A DNA stretch of 64,000 nt from Combretum micranthum (Eukaryota; Streptophyta; Magnoliopsida; Myrtales; Combretaceae), in contig JAMXBD010000055.1 in NCBI GenBank assembly GCA_024138025.1, positions 1,426,001 to 1,490,000 on the forward strand, in the 5' to 3' direction. Below, in pieces: positions 12,496-23,010 of this stretch. Each line of letters starts with the position of its first letter. Within the stretch, counting starts at the first letter, position 1. Both the position numbers and the translations under genes were made by a program. The notes under the pieces were generated by a model. That model saw nothing but the letters and a program-made list of their open reading frames with translations, searched no databases and was not told the DNA's origin.

Positions 12496-13342
12496 ATGGC
12501 TGATTCACAGAAGGCAAAGGATCCAAAGGTGATGATGAAGATCCGAAAGAAGACATCTGATTTACCGGTGAAAGCAGAGAAGGTGTTAATTACTAATTCA
12601 CGAGAAGCAATTCGCCTCTCATCAGAGGTTCGACGTGATGGGGTGATGACTCGCAGTGAGTCTCGCCGACGGGAGATGACTCTCTGTCAGTTTCGCCGCT
12701 CACGTGAGCGGGAGATGACTCCCCGTGAGCTATCGGAATATTACAGTATGATTCAGAAGAGTGGTGTACGTATATATATATATATAATTATATCTATAAT
12801 TTTTTTTCTTTTCTATAATTTTTTTTTTTTAATTTTTGCAGGGTTTTGATATGGATCTTGAGAAATTCAAATACGTGTTTGCTATTGGTATCATTAGTCC
12901 CATTAAGGACATAAGTGAAGATAGTATGAATAATCGCCTTACCCGATTGGCATCTCATGCTCTCCAAAAGCATAATGAGGAAAAGGTCATTATCATTATC
13001 ATCATATGCTTAAATTTTAGATTCCGGATCTTTAATTTCTTGATTTCAAGTGTTACTATTTAATTATTACTCGAGATGTGGTTTGGGTTCAATGATAATT
13101 TTTTTTTTTAAATTTTAAAGGGTGAGGAACTGGAATTCGTGAGAATTATCAAGGCAAATCGTCAGGCTGCAGCGGGGTTTAGGTATTACATCACATTCGA
13201 GGCCAAGGATGTGAAGGAGAAGGATGACCCAAAGCCAAAGGTGTACCAGTTACGTGTATTTAAAGGTATTAAAGATGATGACATCCGTATCGAGGTTTTC
13301 AGGCCTAAACCATCTTTACCAGCTGCTTCCTCCTCTTCCTAG
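12496..13342 (+). CDS. Cystatin-fold protein, three exons
   Basis: The predicted gene joins 12496-12765, 12842-12985 and 13121-13342, giving 211 residues. Intron 1 (76 bp) is GT-AG with donor GTACGT; intron 2 (135 bp) uses a weaker GTCATT donor. The start was chosen because ATG-GCT is shared by two paralogous copies. Exon 1 is Arg- and Glu-rich with repeated Arg-Arg/Glu-Met-Thr units (about residues 48-85). Exons 2 and 3 resemble a phytocystatin: LASHALQKHN sits where the plant LARFAV-type helix would be, followed by EFVRIIKANRQAAAG, where QAAAG occupies the place of the inhibitory QxVxG loop, then YYITFEAKD and a C-terminal strand. No signal peptide is seen, so it is probably cytosolic or nuclear. 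Because both signature motifs are degenerate, protease inhibition is doubtful; a cystatin-like fold with another role is my inference. It may be expressed: the frame is intact and a TATA box is present. Confidence 0.72.
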
Positions 13343-14680
13343 AGCGCAAATTCATGTAATTTATTCTGTTCTCTGCTTTTTTATTTTTTTTTTAAATTTA
13401 CCTAGACTAAATATATAATGATTCTTCTCTGCTTTGTTATCTAGTATTAGTCAGAATGAGACATGAATTGCTTGAACTTGCTGTTGGTTGATGCTGACTG
13501 AGTATATGATGGTTATGAATGGTCCATGCTATATGATATACCCATCAGCTTTTTCTTTCTTTCTTTCTTTCTATATTTTATTCTTTATGTCCATGCTTGG
13601 ACCAGACAAGGTTCTGAAGATATTAGTTAGTTAATTGATTGCTGTGGTGATGAACTGATAATTGATTACTTGATGATTTTATATGGTGGGAGTGGAGTTC
13701 TTTTGAGGAGCAGAAATATTCAAGTCAGAAAGCTTATCTCTATGTTCTATCTAATGGTAATGGCTGTGGCTGTTTCTCCTACTATGAATAGTGATTACTT
13801 TGAATTTGTTTTGGTGTTACTTCATAAAATTTTTTAGTTTATTCTACAGCTTACCCTCATGGATAATATTATGCATTTCTTACTACTGCAGAGGCTCGCA
13901 TTGCATGTAATGCCACGTTTTCTTATATTGAAACACAATGTTAAAATAACTGTTTTTATCACTTGAAGCCACATCAACTGGGAATAATAGCTTTTCTGTT
14001 AAACTATAAAAGAATAAACTCAATTTAGTTGAACCATTTTAAAGAAGAAAAAGGATTAGAAGATTATCAATCAAAGTGAAAGCATTAGGAGGATTGGTAC
14101 TTTGCTGTTAATGATTGGTGACAGCATTATAATGTTGTAGTGTGTTACTAGATCTCATCTCTCACATAAGCACATAGCAACTAGCTATCTATCTAGTCTG
14201 GCATGCTTTTTAATTGTTTCTGATGCGGAACCACACCTTGATCATTTTTTATACAATGCTTGAGTGATTCTTTTTGTGACTACTTGACATTAATTGTAAT
14301 AAAAGTAGCTTAATGTAACTAATGACTGTTCTTTGTCTAAGCTTGATGACACATATTTATCATTGGCCCCCTCATTTTTCATTTCAACCTGTCTAGCCTT
14401 TTGCAGGTTTACCTCTCTTCCCCATTGAAGAACTCTATGAAGTCCAAGCAAGGAAGGGTTTTGATGTCTTTATGGCACTATATTTATTATTAGTATCATC
14501 TAGTATCGTGTCTGCTTTGCGAGGAAGAAGAGCTCAAGTTGCATGTGACACTTCTTGACTGAAAGTACTCAAAGTAGGATTATAAATATAGATTAATCTA
14601 TATGAACAACATGTGTTATAGTATTAACTATCATCAGGTAAATCTTCTTTATTGAGAAAGTCGAAGCAATTGAGAACTTG
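13343..14680. other. 3' flank of the cystatin-like gene
   Basis: This stretch contains the likely 3' UTR and then intergenic DNA, including a (TTTC)n run near 13553-13572. No ORF with a recognisable domain is present. The flank is interrupted at 14681 by the copia element. Confidence 0.5.
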
Positions 14681-15058
14681 TGTTGGGTGCAATTATAATT
14701 GATAATATTGGAGGATAAATAGTAGTGAATTTCAAATACAAATCATACTATATTCATATGTTTTTCATATATAATACATCTATTACAAATGGTGTATAAC
14801 ATGTCCTTATATAGGACTTATAAGGTGGCAAAAGAAAGCTCTAGCAGATTAATACAAAGCTGAAGGCGGTTAAAAAGAAATCCTACAATTTTACAGCACA
14901 TATTCTTAATATCCTAAATGGTCTGAATGAGCTTCATCGTTCTTCGAAAAAAGGCTGCGTACATTCCTTCTTAACAAATAAAATTTCTCAGATAAAAACA
15001 AAGCATTCCACCGCCTGTTAAATAATATTGCAAATTATTATTATTTATTATTTTAACA
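14681..15058 (-). repeat. Copia 3' LTR
   Basis: This 378 bp repeat runs from TGTTGGGTGC to TTTTAACA (plus-strand reading). A minus-strand CCTATATAAGG lies at about 14807-14817 and is the likely promoter TATA. The polypurine tract adjoins it at 15059. Confidence 0.92.
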
Positions 15059-15067
15059 CCCCCTCTT
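15059..15067 (-). other. Polypurine tract of the copia element
   Basis: Minus-strand AAGAGGGGG lies immediately before the TGTTAAAATA start of the 3' LTR, the position used to prime plus-strand DNA synthesis. Confidence 0.85.
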
Positions 15068-16541
15068 AATTTGCAATTTTAAAACTTCTTCTAAATTGCT
15101 CAAATTTTTTTACTGGTACAGCTTTTGTAAATATATCTTCGAGTTGCTCGTTTGTGTTGATAAATTCAAGTTGAACTTCTTCATCTTGTACCAAATTCCT
15201 TATGTAATGATGTCGCAACTTGATATGTTTTGTTCTTCCATGAAATACTGGATTCTTCGTCATGGCAATAGTCGACATATTATCACAATAGATAATTGTA
15301 GGGCCTTCTTGGCATTGATTTAAATCTGCCAAAATTCTTCTTAGCCATACCGCTTCACATGTTGCATCTGTGGCTGTTATATATTCTGCTTCAGATGATG
15401 ATAATGACACTATTTTTTGTTTCTTTGATGACCAAGATATAATATTTGATCCCAAAGAAAATACATATCCTGATGTGCTTTTCCGATCATCAATTGATCC
15501 AGCCCAGTCACTATCTGTATATCCAATAAGCTTGAATTCTTTTTCTTTCATATAATGAATACCATAATTTTTTGTTCCTTGTAAATATTGTAATATTCTC
15601 TTGGCTGCTGCATAATGTAGCTTGCTTGGATTTTGCATAAATCTAGAAATCAAGCTAACTGGGTAAACAATATCCGGCCTTGTGTTTGTCAGGTAAATCA
15701 ATGACCCGACCAAACTTTTATACATCTTTGCATCAACTTTTGGTGATCCATCTTCCAACTGCAATTTCTCATTTGTTGCAAGTGGTGTGGCAATTGGCTT
15801 GCAATTGCTCATTTGATATCTCTTCAATAAATCATCTAAATATTTTTCTTGAGAAATAAATATTTCTCCTTTGGATTGATGAACTTGAATTCTGAGAAAA
15901 TATTTCATAAGACCTAAATCAGTCATCTCATATTCTTTCATCATTGCCATCTTAAATTCATCTAGCATAGATTGACTTGTACCTGTATAGATCAAGTCAT
16001 CCACATACAAACATACAATAAGGAAATCATGTGTACCTTCCTTTTTGATGTAAAGTGAAGGTTCACTTTGACTCCTTTGAAAACCATTTTTTCTGGAAAT
16101 AGCTATCAATTTTGTTATTCCATGCTTATGGTGCTTGTTTCAATCCATATAACGCCTTGTGTAGGCGATACACCTTATCTTCTTTGCCTTTGATAATATA
16201 TCCTTCAAGCTGTTCTACATATACCTCCTCTTGCAATTCTCCATTTAAGAATGCTGATTTAACATCCAATTGATATATTGGCAATTCTAATTGAGCTACT
16301 AATGCAAGAACAATTCTAATTGTCTCCATCGTGCAACTGGTGCAAATGTTTCATTAAAATCAATACCTAGTTGCTGTGAATATCCTTTTGCAACGAGACG
16401 AGCTTTATGCTTTTGTATTGAACTATCTTCTCTATATGTGGTCTTGTAGACCCATTTTAATCCAATAACTTCCTTATCTTTTGGAAGATCAACAAGCTCC
16501 CAAGTATGATTCTTTTCAATAGTTGCAATCTCATCATCCAT
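15066..16541 (-). pseudogene. Copia reverse transcriptase and RNase H, frameshifted
   Basis: Three reading segments (16541-16299, 16329-16126, 16109-15066) give a complete but frame-broken RT-RNase H region. RT motifs visible in order are [47 protein letters not shown] and the catalytic CLYVDD. RNase H motifs follow: GYTDSDWAGS with DDRKSTSGY, SSSEAEYI and YCDN, and a C-terminal RTKHI helix region. The last frame ends at the polypurine tract, as is usual in copia. Together these would copy element RNA into DNA and degrade the RNA strand. At least two frame breaks, near 16300 and 16115, make this copy inactive. Relation to plant copia elements is secure; the exact lineage is not assigned. Confidence 0.92.
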
Positions 16542-16660
16542 GGCCTTTCTCCAAATTTCTCTTTTGCAGCTTCTTCATATTTTTGTGGTTCACAAGTAAA
16601 AAATGCAAATTCACAAGATTCATAAATATCACGCAAAGAATGTACCTTTCTTATTGGACT

Positions 16661-18085
16661 TTATGATTCTGGATAAAATTCTTGCGAACCTTGTGGTGTT
16701 GATGTGCTTGGAATATCAGGAGTGCTTGGTTCTGAACTTAATTGTGGATCTGGTTGTATAGCATTAGATCCTGGAGGCATAATTCTTTCCATAATTGAAG
16801 ATTTTTCTTTCCAATCCCATGTACCATCTTCATCAAATATAACATCTCTTGAAATAACCAACTCATTTTTCTCTGGATTGAAAAGGCGATATCTTTTAGA
16901 TTCATCACTATAACCCGTGAAAATATACTTTTCTCCTTTCTCATCAAATTTTTCTCTCTTTTGTGATGGTATGAGAGAATATGCTAAACATCCAAAAATC
17001 TTCATATGATTAACCTGTGGTTTCCTTTTATGCCAAGTCTGATAGGGAGTCTTATTAAGCACTGCTTTTGTTGGTGATCTATTCAAGATATACACTGCAG
17101 TATTAACTGCTTCAGCCCAATAACTATTTGGAAGTCCTTTCTGTGTTAGCATGCTTCTAGCCATCTCCACAATCGTCTGGTTCTTCCTTTCTGCAACGCC
17201 ATTTTGTTGAGGAGTATGTCGTATAGTCAGCTCCTTTTAATTCCAACATCTTTGCAATAATTTTGGAATTCATGTGATGTATATTCACCCCACGATCAGT
17301 TCTCAAAATTTTCAACTTGTATCCACTTTGCCTTTCTACCATAGCTTTAAATTTAAGGAAAGTGGCAAATGCTTCTGACTTTTGCTTCAGGAAATATATC
17401 CACATCATTCTTATATAATCATCAACAAACAGAATAAAGTACCTATTACCATTCAAGGATGGTGTTCTTGTTGGTCCAAATATATCAGAATGAACCAACT
17501 CCAATGGAGCTTTAGCTCTATAAGATTGCTTTGGAAATAGCAACCGATGCATTTTCCCATATACACATCCTTCACATACTTTCTCAGGAGATGAAATATT
17601 TGGCAAACCAATAACCATATTTTTCTTTTTCAACAAATGAAGTCCTTTAAAGTTCAAATGGCCATACCTTAAATGCCATAAGTATGATTCATCATTTTTC
17701 GCACTTTGCAAAGCATATTCTTCACTAAGTGGTATAGATAAAGGAAAAACTTTATTCATGCTCATCTTGACCTTTGCAACAATACAATTCTTCTTCTTAT
17801 CAGTAATAATGCATTCTCCATTATCAAAATTTACCACATAACCTTTTTGCAATAATTGGCCAACACTCAACAAATTTTGAGTTAATTTAGGGACATAATG
17901 AACATCATAGATCAACTTAGAATTACCTCCCTTCGTATTAATAGCAATAACTCCTTTTCCAGAATTTTCATGACTTTTGCCATCTCCAAGTTTCACTTCA
18001 GATTTAAACTTATCATCGAACTCAACAAATAATTATTTATTCCCAGTCATGTGATTACTACATCCACTATCAACATACCATATAT
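16661..18085 (-). pseudogene. Copia protease and integrase, broken
   Basis: The protease active-site motif YVDSGCSNHMTG is read on the minus strand, with the Asp-Ser-Gly codons at 18063-18071. An in-frame stop follows a few codons later (near 18030). Integrase then shows its HHCC zinc-binding region (LWHLRYGHLN to CEGCVYGK), the first catalytic Asp in HSDIFGP, FVDDY, and a second Asp in RTDRG. A frameshift near 17215 separates this from QQNGVAERKN and EMARS, which contain the catalytic Glu and the rest of the core. The linker toward RT (PTKAVLNKTPYQTWHKRKP) continues to 16661. A protein of this type processes the polyprotein and joins cDNA to host DNA. This copy cannot make it intact. Confidence 0.9.
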
Positions 18086-18188
18086 TCTCAAATGATTGCT
18101 CAGCATTCATGCAAGAATAAAATACCTGTTTATCTTGATTTTCCTCAGAAAAATTTGCATTTTTATCATCATCTCAATCTTTATAGTA

Positions 18189-19113
18189 GCAATCTCTTTC
18201 AGAATGATTGGGATTTCTGCATCTTTTGCATTTGAATCGACAATCCTTGGATTCATGGCCAAATTTTTTGCATATTCGGCATTGAGATGTATTGCATCTC
18301 ATGTTGAATTCTCTTCCTCTACCACGACCTCGGGAATTCTGGTATCTACCACGTCCATGTGTAGAGTTCGATGAACTTCCATAATTATTTTCATATCTAT
18401 CTTGCCAGCTTTTTTATTGCTTGTTGATATTAACCTTCAAATGGAAGGCCTGCTCGAGATTTTGAGTAGAAAATCTACTCAAATGCTTTTCATGGGCTTC
18501 TAAAGATCCCATAAGTTCATCCAAAGACAATTTTGATAAATCTTTGGATTCTTCAATGACAGCAACAATATGCTCAAATTTTGTAGGCAAACTTCTCAAG
18601 ACTTTTTCTATAATTCTCTCATCTGGAATTGTATCTCCATAGCCTCTAATTTGAATGATGATAATTGTAGCTTTTGAGAAGAATTCTTGCACCTCCTCAT
18701 TATCTTTCATAAATAAATTATCAAACTCTCTCCATAGATTCTGGAGTTTGATAGAGATAACTTTATCATGGCCTCCATATTGCTTCCTTAAAATCTCCCA
18801 GGCATCATTGATGTGGTTGCACCCATAATTCGTGGTAATATTGATTGACTAACCCCTTGTTGTATGAAAGATAATGCTTTGGGTCTTTCATAGCATTTTC
18901 TTTATGCTCTTTTCGTTGAGGTACTGTCCAGGTTGCTTTTACCTCTGGACTAGTAATAGCGGTTTCATAACCTTCCTCAACAATTTCCCATAAATCTTGT
19001 GAGATAAATAATGTCTTCATCATTGTGCTCCATATATCATATTTTTCTCCAACAAACATAGGAATACCTTGTTGAGAAAAATTAAAAGTGGTATTACTAC
19101 TTGTTGATGCCAT
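18189..19113 (-). pseudogene. Copia gag with two zinc knuckles, frameshifted
   Basis: The N-terminal capsid segment begins MASTSSNTTFNFSQQG at 19113, shortly after the primer-binding site, and reads through a typical DUF4219/UBN2-like start (FVGEKYDIWSTMMKTLF). Frames change between 18805 and 18710; the second segment ends near 18414. The C-terminal nucleocapsid part carries two CCHC zinc knuckles on the minus strand: CRICKKFGHESKDC (18240-18281) and CKRCRNPNHSERDC (18189-18230), preceded by an Arg-Gly-rich GRGRGRE stretch. Gag packages element RNA into virus-like particles. This copy is frame-broken and unlikely to be functional. Confidence 0.88.
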
Positions 19114-19172
19114 TGCAAAGGTTTGTATGTATGGTGTTTAAATGTTTGGGTATATGTATGAAAAAGGGGTTT

Positions 19173-19185
19173 GGCTCTGATACCA
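19173..19185 (-). other. Primer-binding site, initiator Met-tRNA
   Basis: Minus-strand TGGTATCAGAGCC lies five bases inside the 5' LTR. It is complementary to the 3' end of plant initiator tRNA-Met, the usual copia primer. Confidence 0.92.
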
Positions 19186-19190
19186 AAATA

Positions 19191-19569
19191 TGTTGGGTGC
19201 AATTATAATTGATAATATTGGAGGATAAATAGTAGTGAATTTCAAATACAAATCATAATATATTCATATGTTTTTCATATATAATACATCTATTACAAAT
19301 GCTGTATAACATGTCCTTATATAGGACTTATAAGGCGGCAAAAGAAAGCTCTAGCAGATTAATACAAAGCTGAAGGCGGTTAAAAAAAAATCCTACAATT
19401 TTACAGCTCATATTCTTAATATCCTAAATGGTCTAGAATGAGCTTCATCGTTCTTTGGAAAACGGCCGCCGTACATTCCTTCTTAACAAATAAAATTTCT
19501 CAAATAAAACAAAGCATTCCACCGCCTGTTAAATAATATTGCAAATTATTATTATTTATTATTTTAACA
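19191..19569 (-). repeat. Copia 5' LTR
   Basis: This 379 bp repeat nearly matches 14681-15058. Differences cluster around 19450-19475; elsewhere they are isolated substitutions. A minus-strand TATA-like CCTATATAAGG lies at about 19317-19327. Confidence 0.92.
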
Positions 19570-21239
19570 TGTTGATGATGCTCATTAATTAGAATTTACT
19601 ATATTCTGTTTGTCGAGTTGGAATCTATCTTATTGCACATCTCATTGACATCCTATCCCATCTATTTTTCCTCTCAAGAATTCATTATACTAGTCCTGAG
19701 TTTTTCATAAAATAAGGCTTGCTTAATTCTCTCTTCCAACATTAAATTTAAATAGTGCATCATTCACATGTAAAATGTGTCTACTACTAAATGAAAGAAA
19801 TCAATAAAGGTCTGATACCCGTATCAACAATATGAAGTCTCAGTTATTTTCATAGAAACAAAATTGGTTGTTGCTTTGTAATGCACTAGAACATTCGGCA
19901 ATGGAGAGAAATGCAGTCAACAGTGTGTAGATATGCTGAATGGTTCAATTAATTATATTTCTATTGAATGAATGTATAAAATACACGATGATGCGATGGT
20001 TGTATCACGTGTGAAATAAAACATGTGTTCCAACTTCCAAGCGAATTCAGATTGGTATACTTTTGAGTCTCTTGGAATTGTATTCTCCTCCACTCTGAGC
20101 TGGTTGGATTAGTAAGATGGTTGACCCCTAGAACTTGTTAGTGGATGCTGAAGGGTGTATCCGGTACCAATATGATCATTTTGATACTTAAGTCAGTATG
20201 TGGCCAAGGATGTATGGTAATAAGAGAAAGAGTGAACTTGAGTCTTTAACTGATTAGACCTTTCCTATATAGCGTGGTGCTTCCCCTCAGCAGTAAAGTA
20301 AATCTTCCAAAGATATGAAACTTTCCTTCCCTAAGGAAGCTTTCCACGATAGCAAACGGGGCAACTACCCCATTAATTTCTTATTCCCTTAAGTATACAT
20401 TATGCATGTAAAAGATTGCCCTACAGATTAAGTTTTGATATAATTTGTTTATGAACGTTGTTCCACTGAATAAATTGTTTGTAATTCGATGTTGTTTCAT
20501 GTATTTGAGGGAGTTTCTTTGGTATTAAAGACGGGTACTTTAAATAAAATGAATAGATAATAGTATGACAAAGGTGTGCAACAACAAATGAAAGGTTTTT
20601 AGATTAAATATAATACATAGATAGATTGTATAGGAATTATTTATCTATATTAAACTATAATTTATATATGATATTTATATATTATAAAGACTATAAATAT
20701 ATATAACTTACAGGGTATATATAAAATATAAAGTCTATAATATATATTATTTATATAAATATATGTACTGATGGTTGCACAATCGCATTGCATGTGCAAA
20801 TTTTAAATAAAGCAATATTAAAAATAATTATTAAACCTCAACTTTATGAAACCATATACAAGATAAAATATAAGACAACGATGTATAAAATTTATGGATT
20901 ATCAACACCGGGAAATTTTATAATAAAGTAGGGGGAGCTAGTATATTTTGTAAAATGTGTCTACTGCTAAAAGGGCTTGAACAATATAAACATATGTAAA
21001 AAATTTTATAAAAAATGAACCAATTAAAATGGACAGTAATAATAATACAAATATATGTTTGGTATGTTACTAAAATGGCCTAAAATGCGGAAAAAATATT
21101 AGGAAAAAGAAAAAAATCGTATCGTAATGCATTTAATACCATTTTAAATATGGAATATGTGAGAGAGAAATAATTAATATATATATATATATAAATTGCT
21201 AAAATATCTTCATAAACCTATACTTATAATAAAAAGAAA
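19570..21239. other. Intergenic DNA, no recognised gene
   Basis: The stretch is AT-rich with TA-rich low complexity near 20640-20770. A somewhat less AT-rich section at 20040-20370 has no open frame with a recognisable domain. No termini of a mobile element were identified. Confidence 0.45.
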
Positions 21240-21330
21240 GAAAATACCTCATTTGATACCTTAATTTTCAAGAAAAGATCAATTAAGCACCTGAATTTTT
21301 AAAAAGTCCAATTTCATATTTTGTTGAGCT
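21240..21330 (+). repeat. MULE-like terminal inverted repeat, left
   Basis: It reads GAAAATACCTCATTTGATAC, then a segment with GATCAATTAAGCACCTGAAT, then CCAATTTCATATTTTGTTGA. Read inward, the same order of blocks appears from the right end. Confidence 0.65.
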
Positions 21331-22469
21331 TTTAGTGCCCACAATTACTACCTCATGGTAAATCCGTTCACATCATACATGTACGTGACTCTAATAACCA
21401 ATGGTAGACTGATACTTGTCGATGACATTAAATAACCAAAAAAAAAAAAAAATGTAAAGGAAAGAATAGAAGAGAGAGAAGGAAGAAGAAGAAGAAGACT
21501 CCAAGCTTCTATCAACTTGTTCTTTCTTTAAACCAACAAACCAAAAACAGTGCGAACTTGAACTATCTCCTTCAGCCTCCCTTACAAGCCAATACTCACC
21601 AATATTAGTGTTTTCTTATTCTTGAGTTAAAGAGCTTTAAGGATCTATTTCAAAGTATTTCGACGACTCATCGATTCCTTTCATTCCAAGCCTCCTTTCG
21701 ATATCTTTGTGGATAATAACACTCTACTCTGTATCAAGGACAATCGCTCTATGTATTCTTGAGCTATTATTTGATAGATTTATGCTTTACAAAAGCAATA
21801 GCCAGTTCAACGAATCGATATATGTCCTTGTTAGCCCTGGACTCTACAAAGAGGCAGCTCTCAAAAGCTGAGCAGTGGCGGACTTGGTCGAGGCCCATGA
21901 GGCACTGAATGATGCTCGACGTACATAACTGTTTATTAGAGCAATCATCGGGTTGTGGTTGTTGTTGAGTGCAAATCTCTTAGGGATAAAGGAAGCTTTT
22001 AGCATCAATAGTGGCAAAACTGTCAAAAGAGAGAGACCAGGAGGGCTTCTTTGGAGAACTTTCATGGGAATGGGAGTGTGGTGTAGGGAGTTTGAATCCA
22101 AAAAAGGGAATATGGGTGATTTTGCAAGAGCTGATGGTGGTTTTGGTAATGGTGATGGGATAATGTGAGTCGTTGGATTTGTTTGATTGGTGATGGAGAT
22201 GTTGGTGTTCTGGTTGTCTTAATTAATTGGTTATAGCGTCTCTCTCTCTCTCTCTCTAATCCTCTTGTCATCGTCTTTCTCTATCTCTCTCTTTGCACTT
22301 TCACTCTCTCTCATCCTCATCTTCCTCTCTCTCTCCCCATTCCCTTTGTGCAATTATGTCTCGTAGTTTTTTTCATTTATGTAAATGTGTTAGCCAATTA
22401 TTGGTGGATGGATCCACGTAGGTAAAAGAATTGACTATGCTCTGTAGGGTAGAAAATGTGAGCACGAAA

Positions 22470-22560
22470 ATTTTCAATTAAATATGAAATTAACTTTTAA
22501 AAATTTCAGCACTTTATTGATATTTTCGTCACAGTTCAGGTATCAAATGAGATTTTTTTC
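22470..22560 (-). repeat. MULE-like terminal inverted repeat, right
   Basis: Its reverse complement begins GAAAAAAATCTCATTTGATA and continues with CAATAAAGTGCTGAAATTTT and TTAATTTCATATTTAATTGA, matching the left end block by block at roughly three quarters of positions by eye. Confidence 0.65.
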
Positions 22561-23010
22561 TAAAAAAAAAAAAAAAAGATGGCAATGGATCAAGTTGCTT
22601 TATAGGAAATAAAAAAATAAAAATGACAATAATCTTTATTGTGATAGGAATACTACTTACATCCTTTTTTAAGATGCAAATGTTGATAAAATTTTATTAA
22701 AACTACTTTCACAAAGTTGAATATATGATGCGATATTTATATATAAATCAAAAGGCCAAGTACTAAAATATGTTTATAAGCCTATACTTATATTAAAAAG
22801 AAATGATGACAATTGATCAAGTTGCTCTGTAGGGGGGAAAAAAAAATGTAATGATCTTTTTAGCGTTAAAAATAGACATATAATGTAAAAGTTTATATTG
22901 TTTTATTGTGATAGTAATACTATTTACATCCTTTTTAGGATGTAAATGTTGATAAAATTTTATTAAAACTACATCCACAAAGCTGAATATATAATACAAT
23001 TTAGGTAATG
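22561..23010 (+). repeat. Direct repeat pair flanking the MULE-like insertion
   Basis: Copy 1 is split: its left part (about 21200-21239) lies before the MULE-like element and its right part (about 22576-22750) after it. Copy 2 is continuous at about 22770-23005. Shared blocks are CCTATACTTATA, GATCAAGTTGCT, TTATTGTGATAG and GATAAAATTTTATTAAAACT. Copy 2 therefore serves as an empty-site reference for the insertion. Confidence 0.75.

Larger units (their letters stand above)
14681..19569 (-). mobile_element. Full-length Ty1/copia retrotransposon, decayed
   Basis: The element is 4,889 bp and lies on the minus strand. Both LTRs, primer-binding site, gag, protease, integrase, RT, RNase H and polypurine tract are recognisable in the copia order (integrase before RT). 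The LTRs differ at roughly a dozen positions by eye, so the insertion is not very recent. The coding region is broken into at least seven segments by frameshifts and stops, so the copy cannot act autonomously. The flanking 5-mers (ACTTG and TGTTG) are not a perfect target-site duplication and share only the last three bases. It sits between the cystatin-like gene and unannotated DNA. Confidence 0.93.
21240..22560. mobile_element. Pack-MULE-like element
   Basis: Imperfect terminal inverted repeats of about 85 bp flank the element (see separate entries). The 9-mers next to them, AAAAAGAAA and TAAAAAAAA, could be a decayed 9 bp target-site duplication typical of MULEs. The ~1.1 kb interior is less AT-rich than its surroundings, has CT microsatellites at 22240-22340, and contains exon-like but frame-broken pieces such as FDIFVDNNTLLCIKDN near 21690-21750. 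No transposase is encoded. A related sequence without the insertion lies at 22773-22830. The source of the captured sequence was not recognised. Confidence 0.6.

Noticed and set aside
18096..18374. 92-codon plus-strand ORF
   Set aside because: Antisense shadow of the copia zinc-knuckle and protease region.
19173..19185. tRNA-Met gene fragment
   Set aside because: Only the primer-complementary bases are present, at the exact primer-site position next to the LTR.
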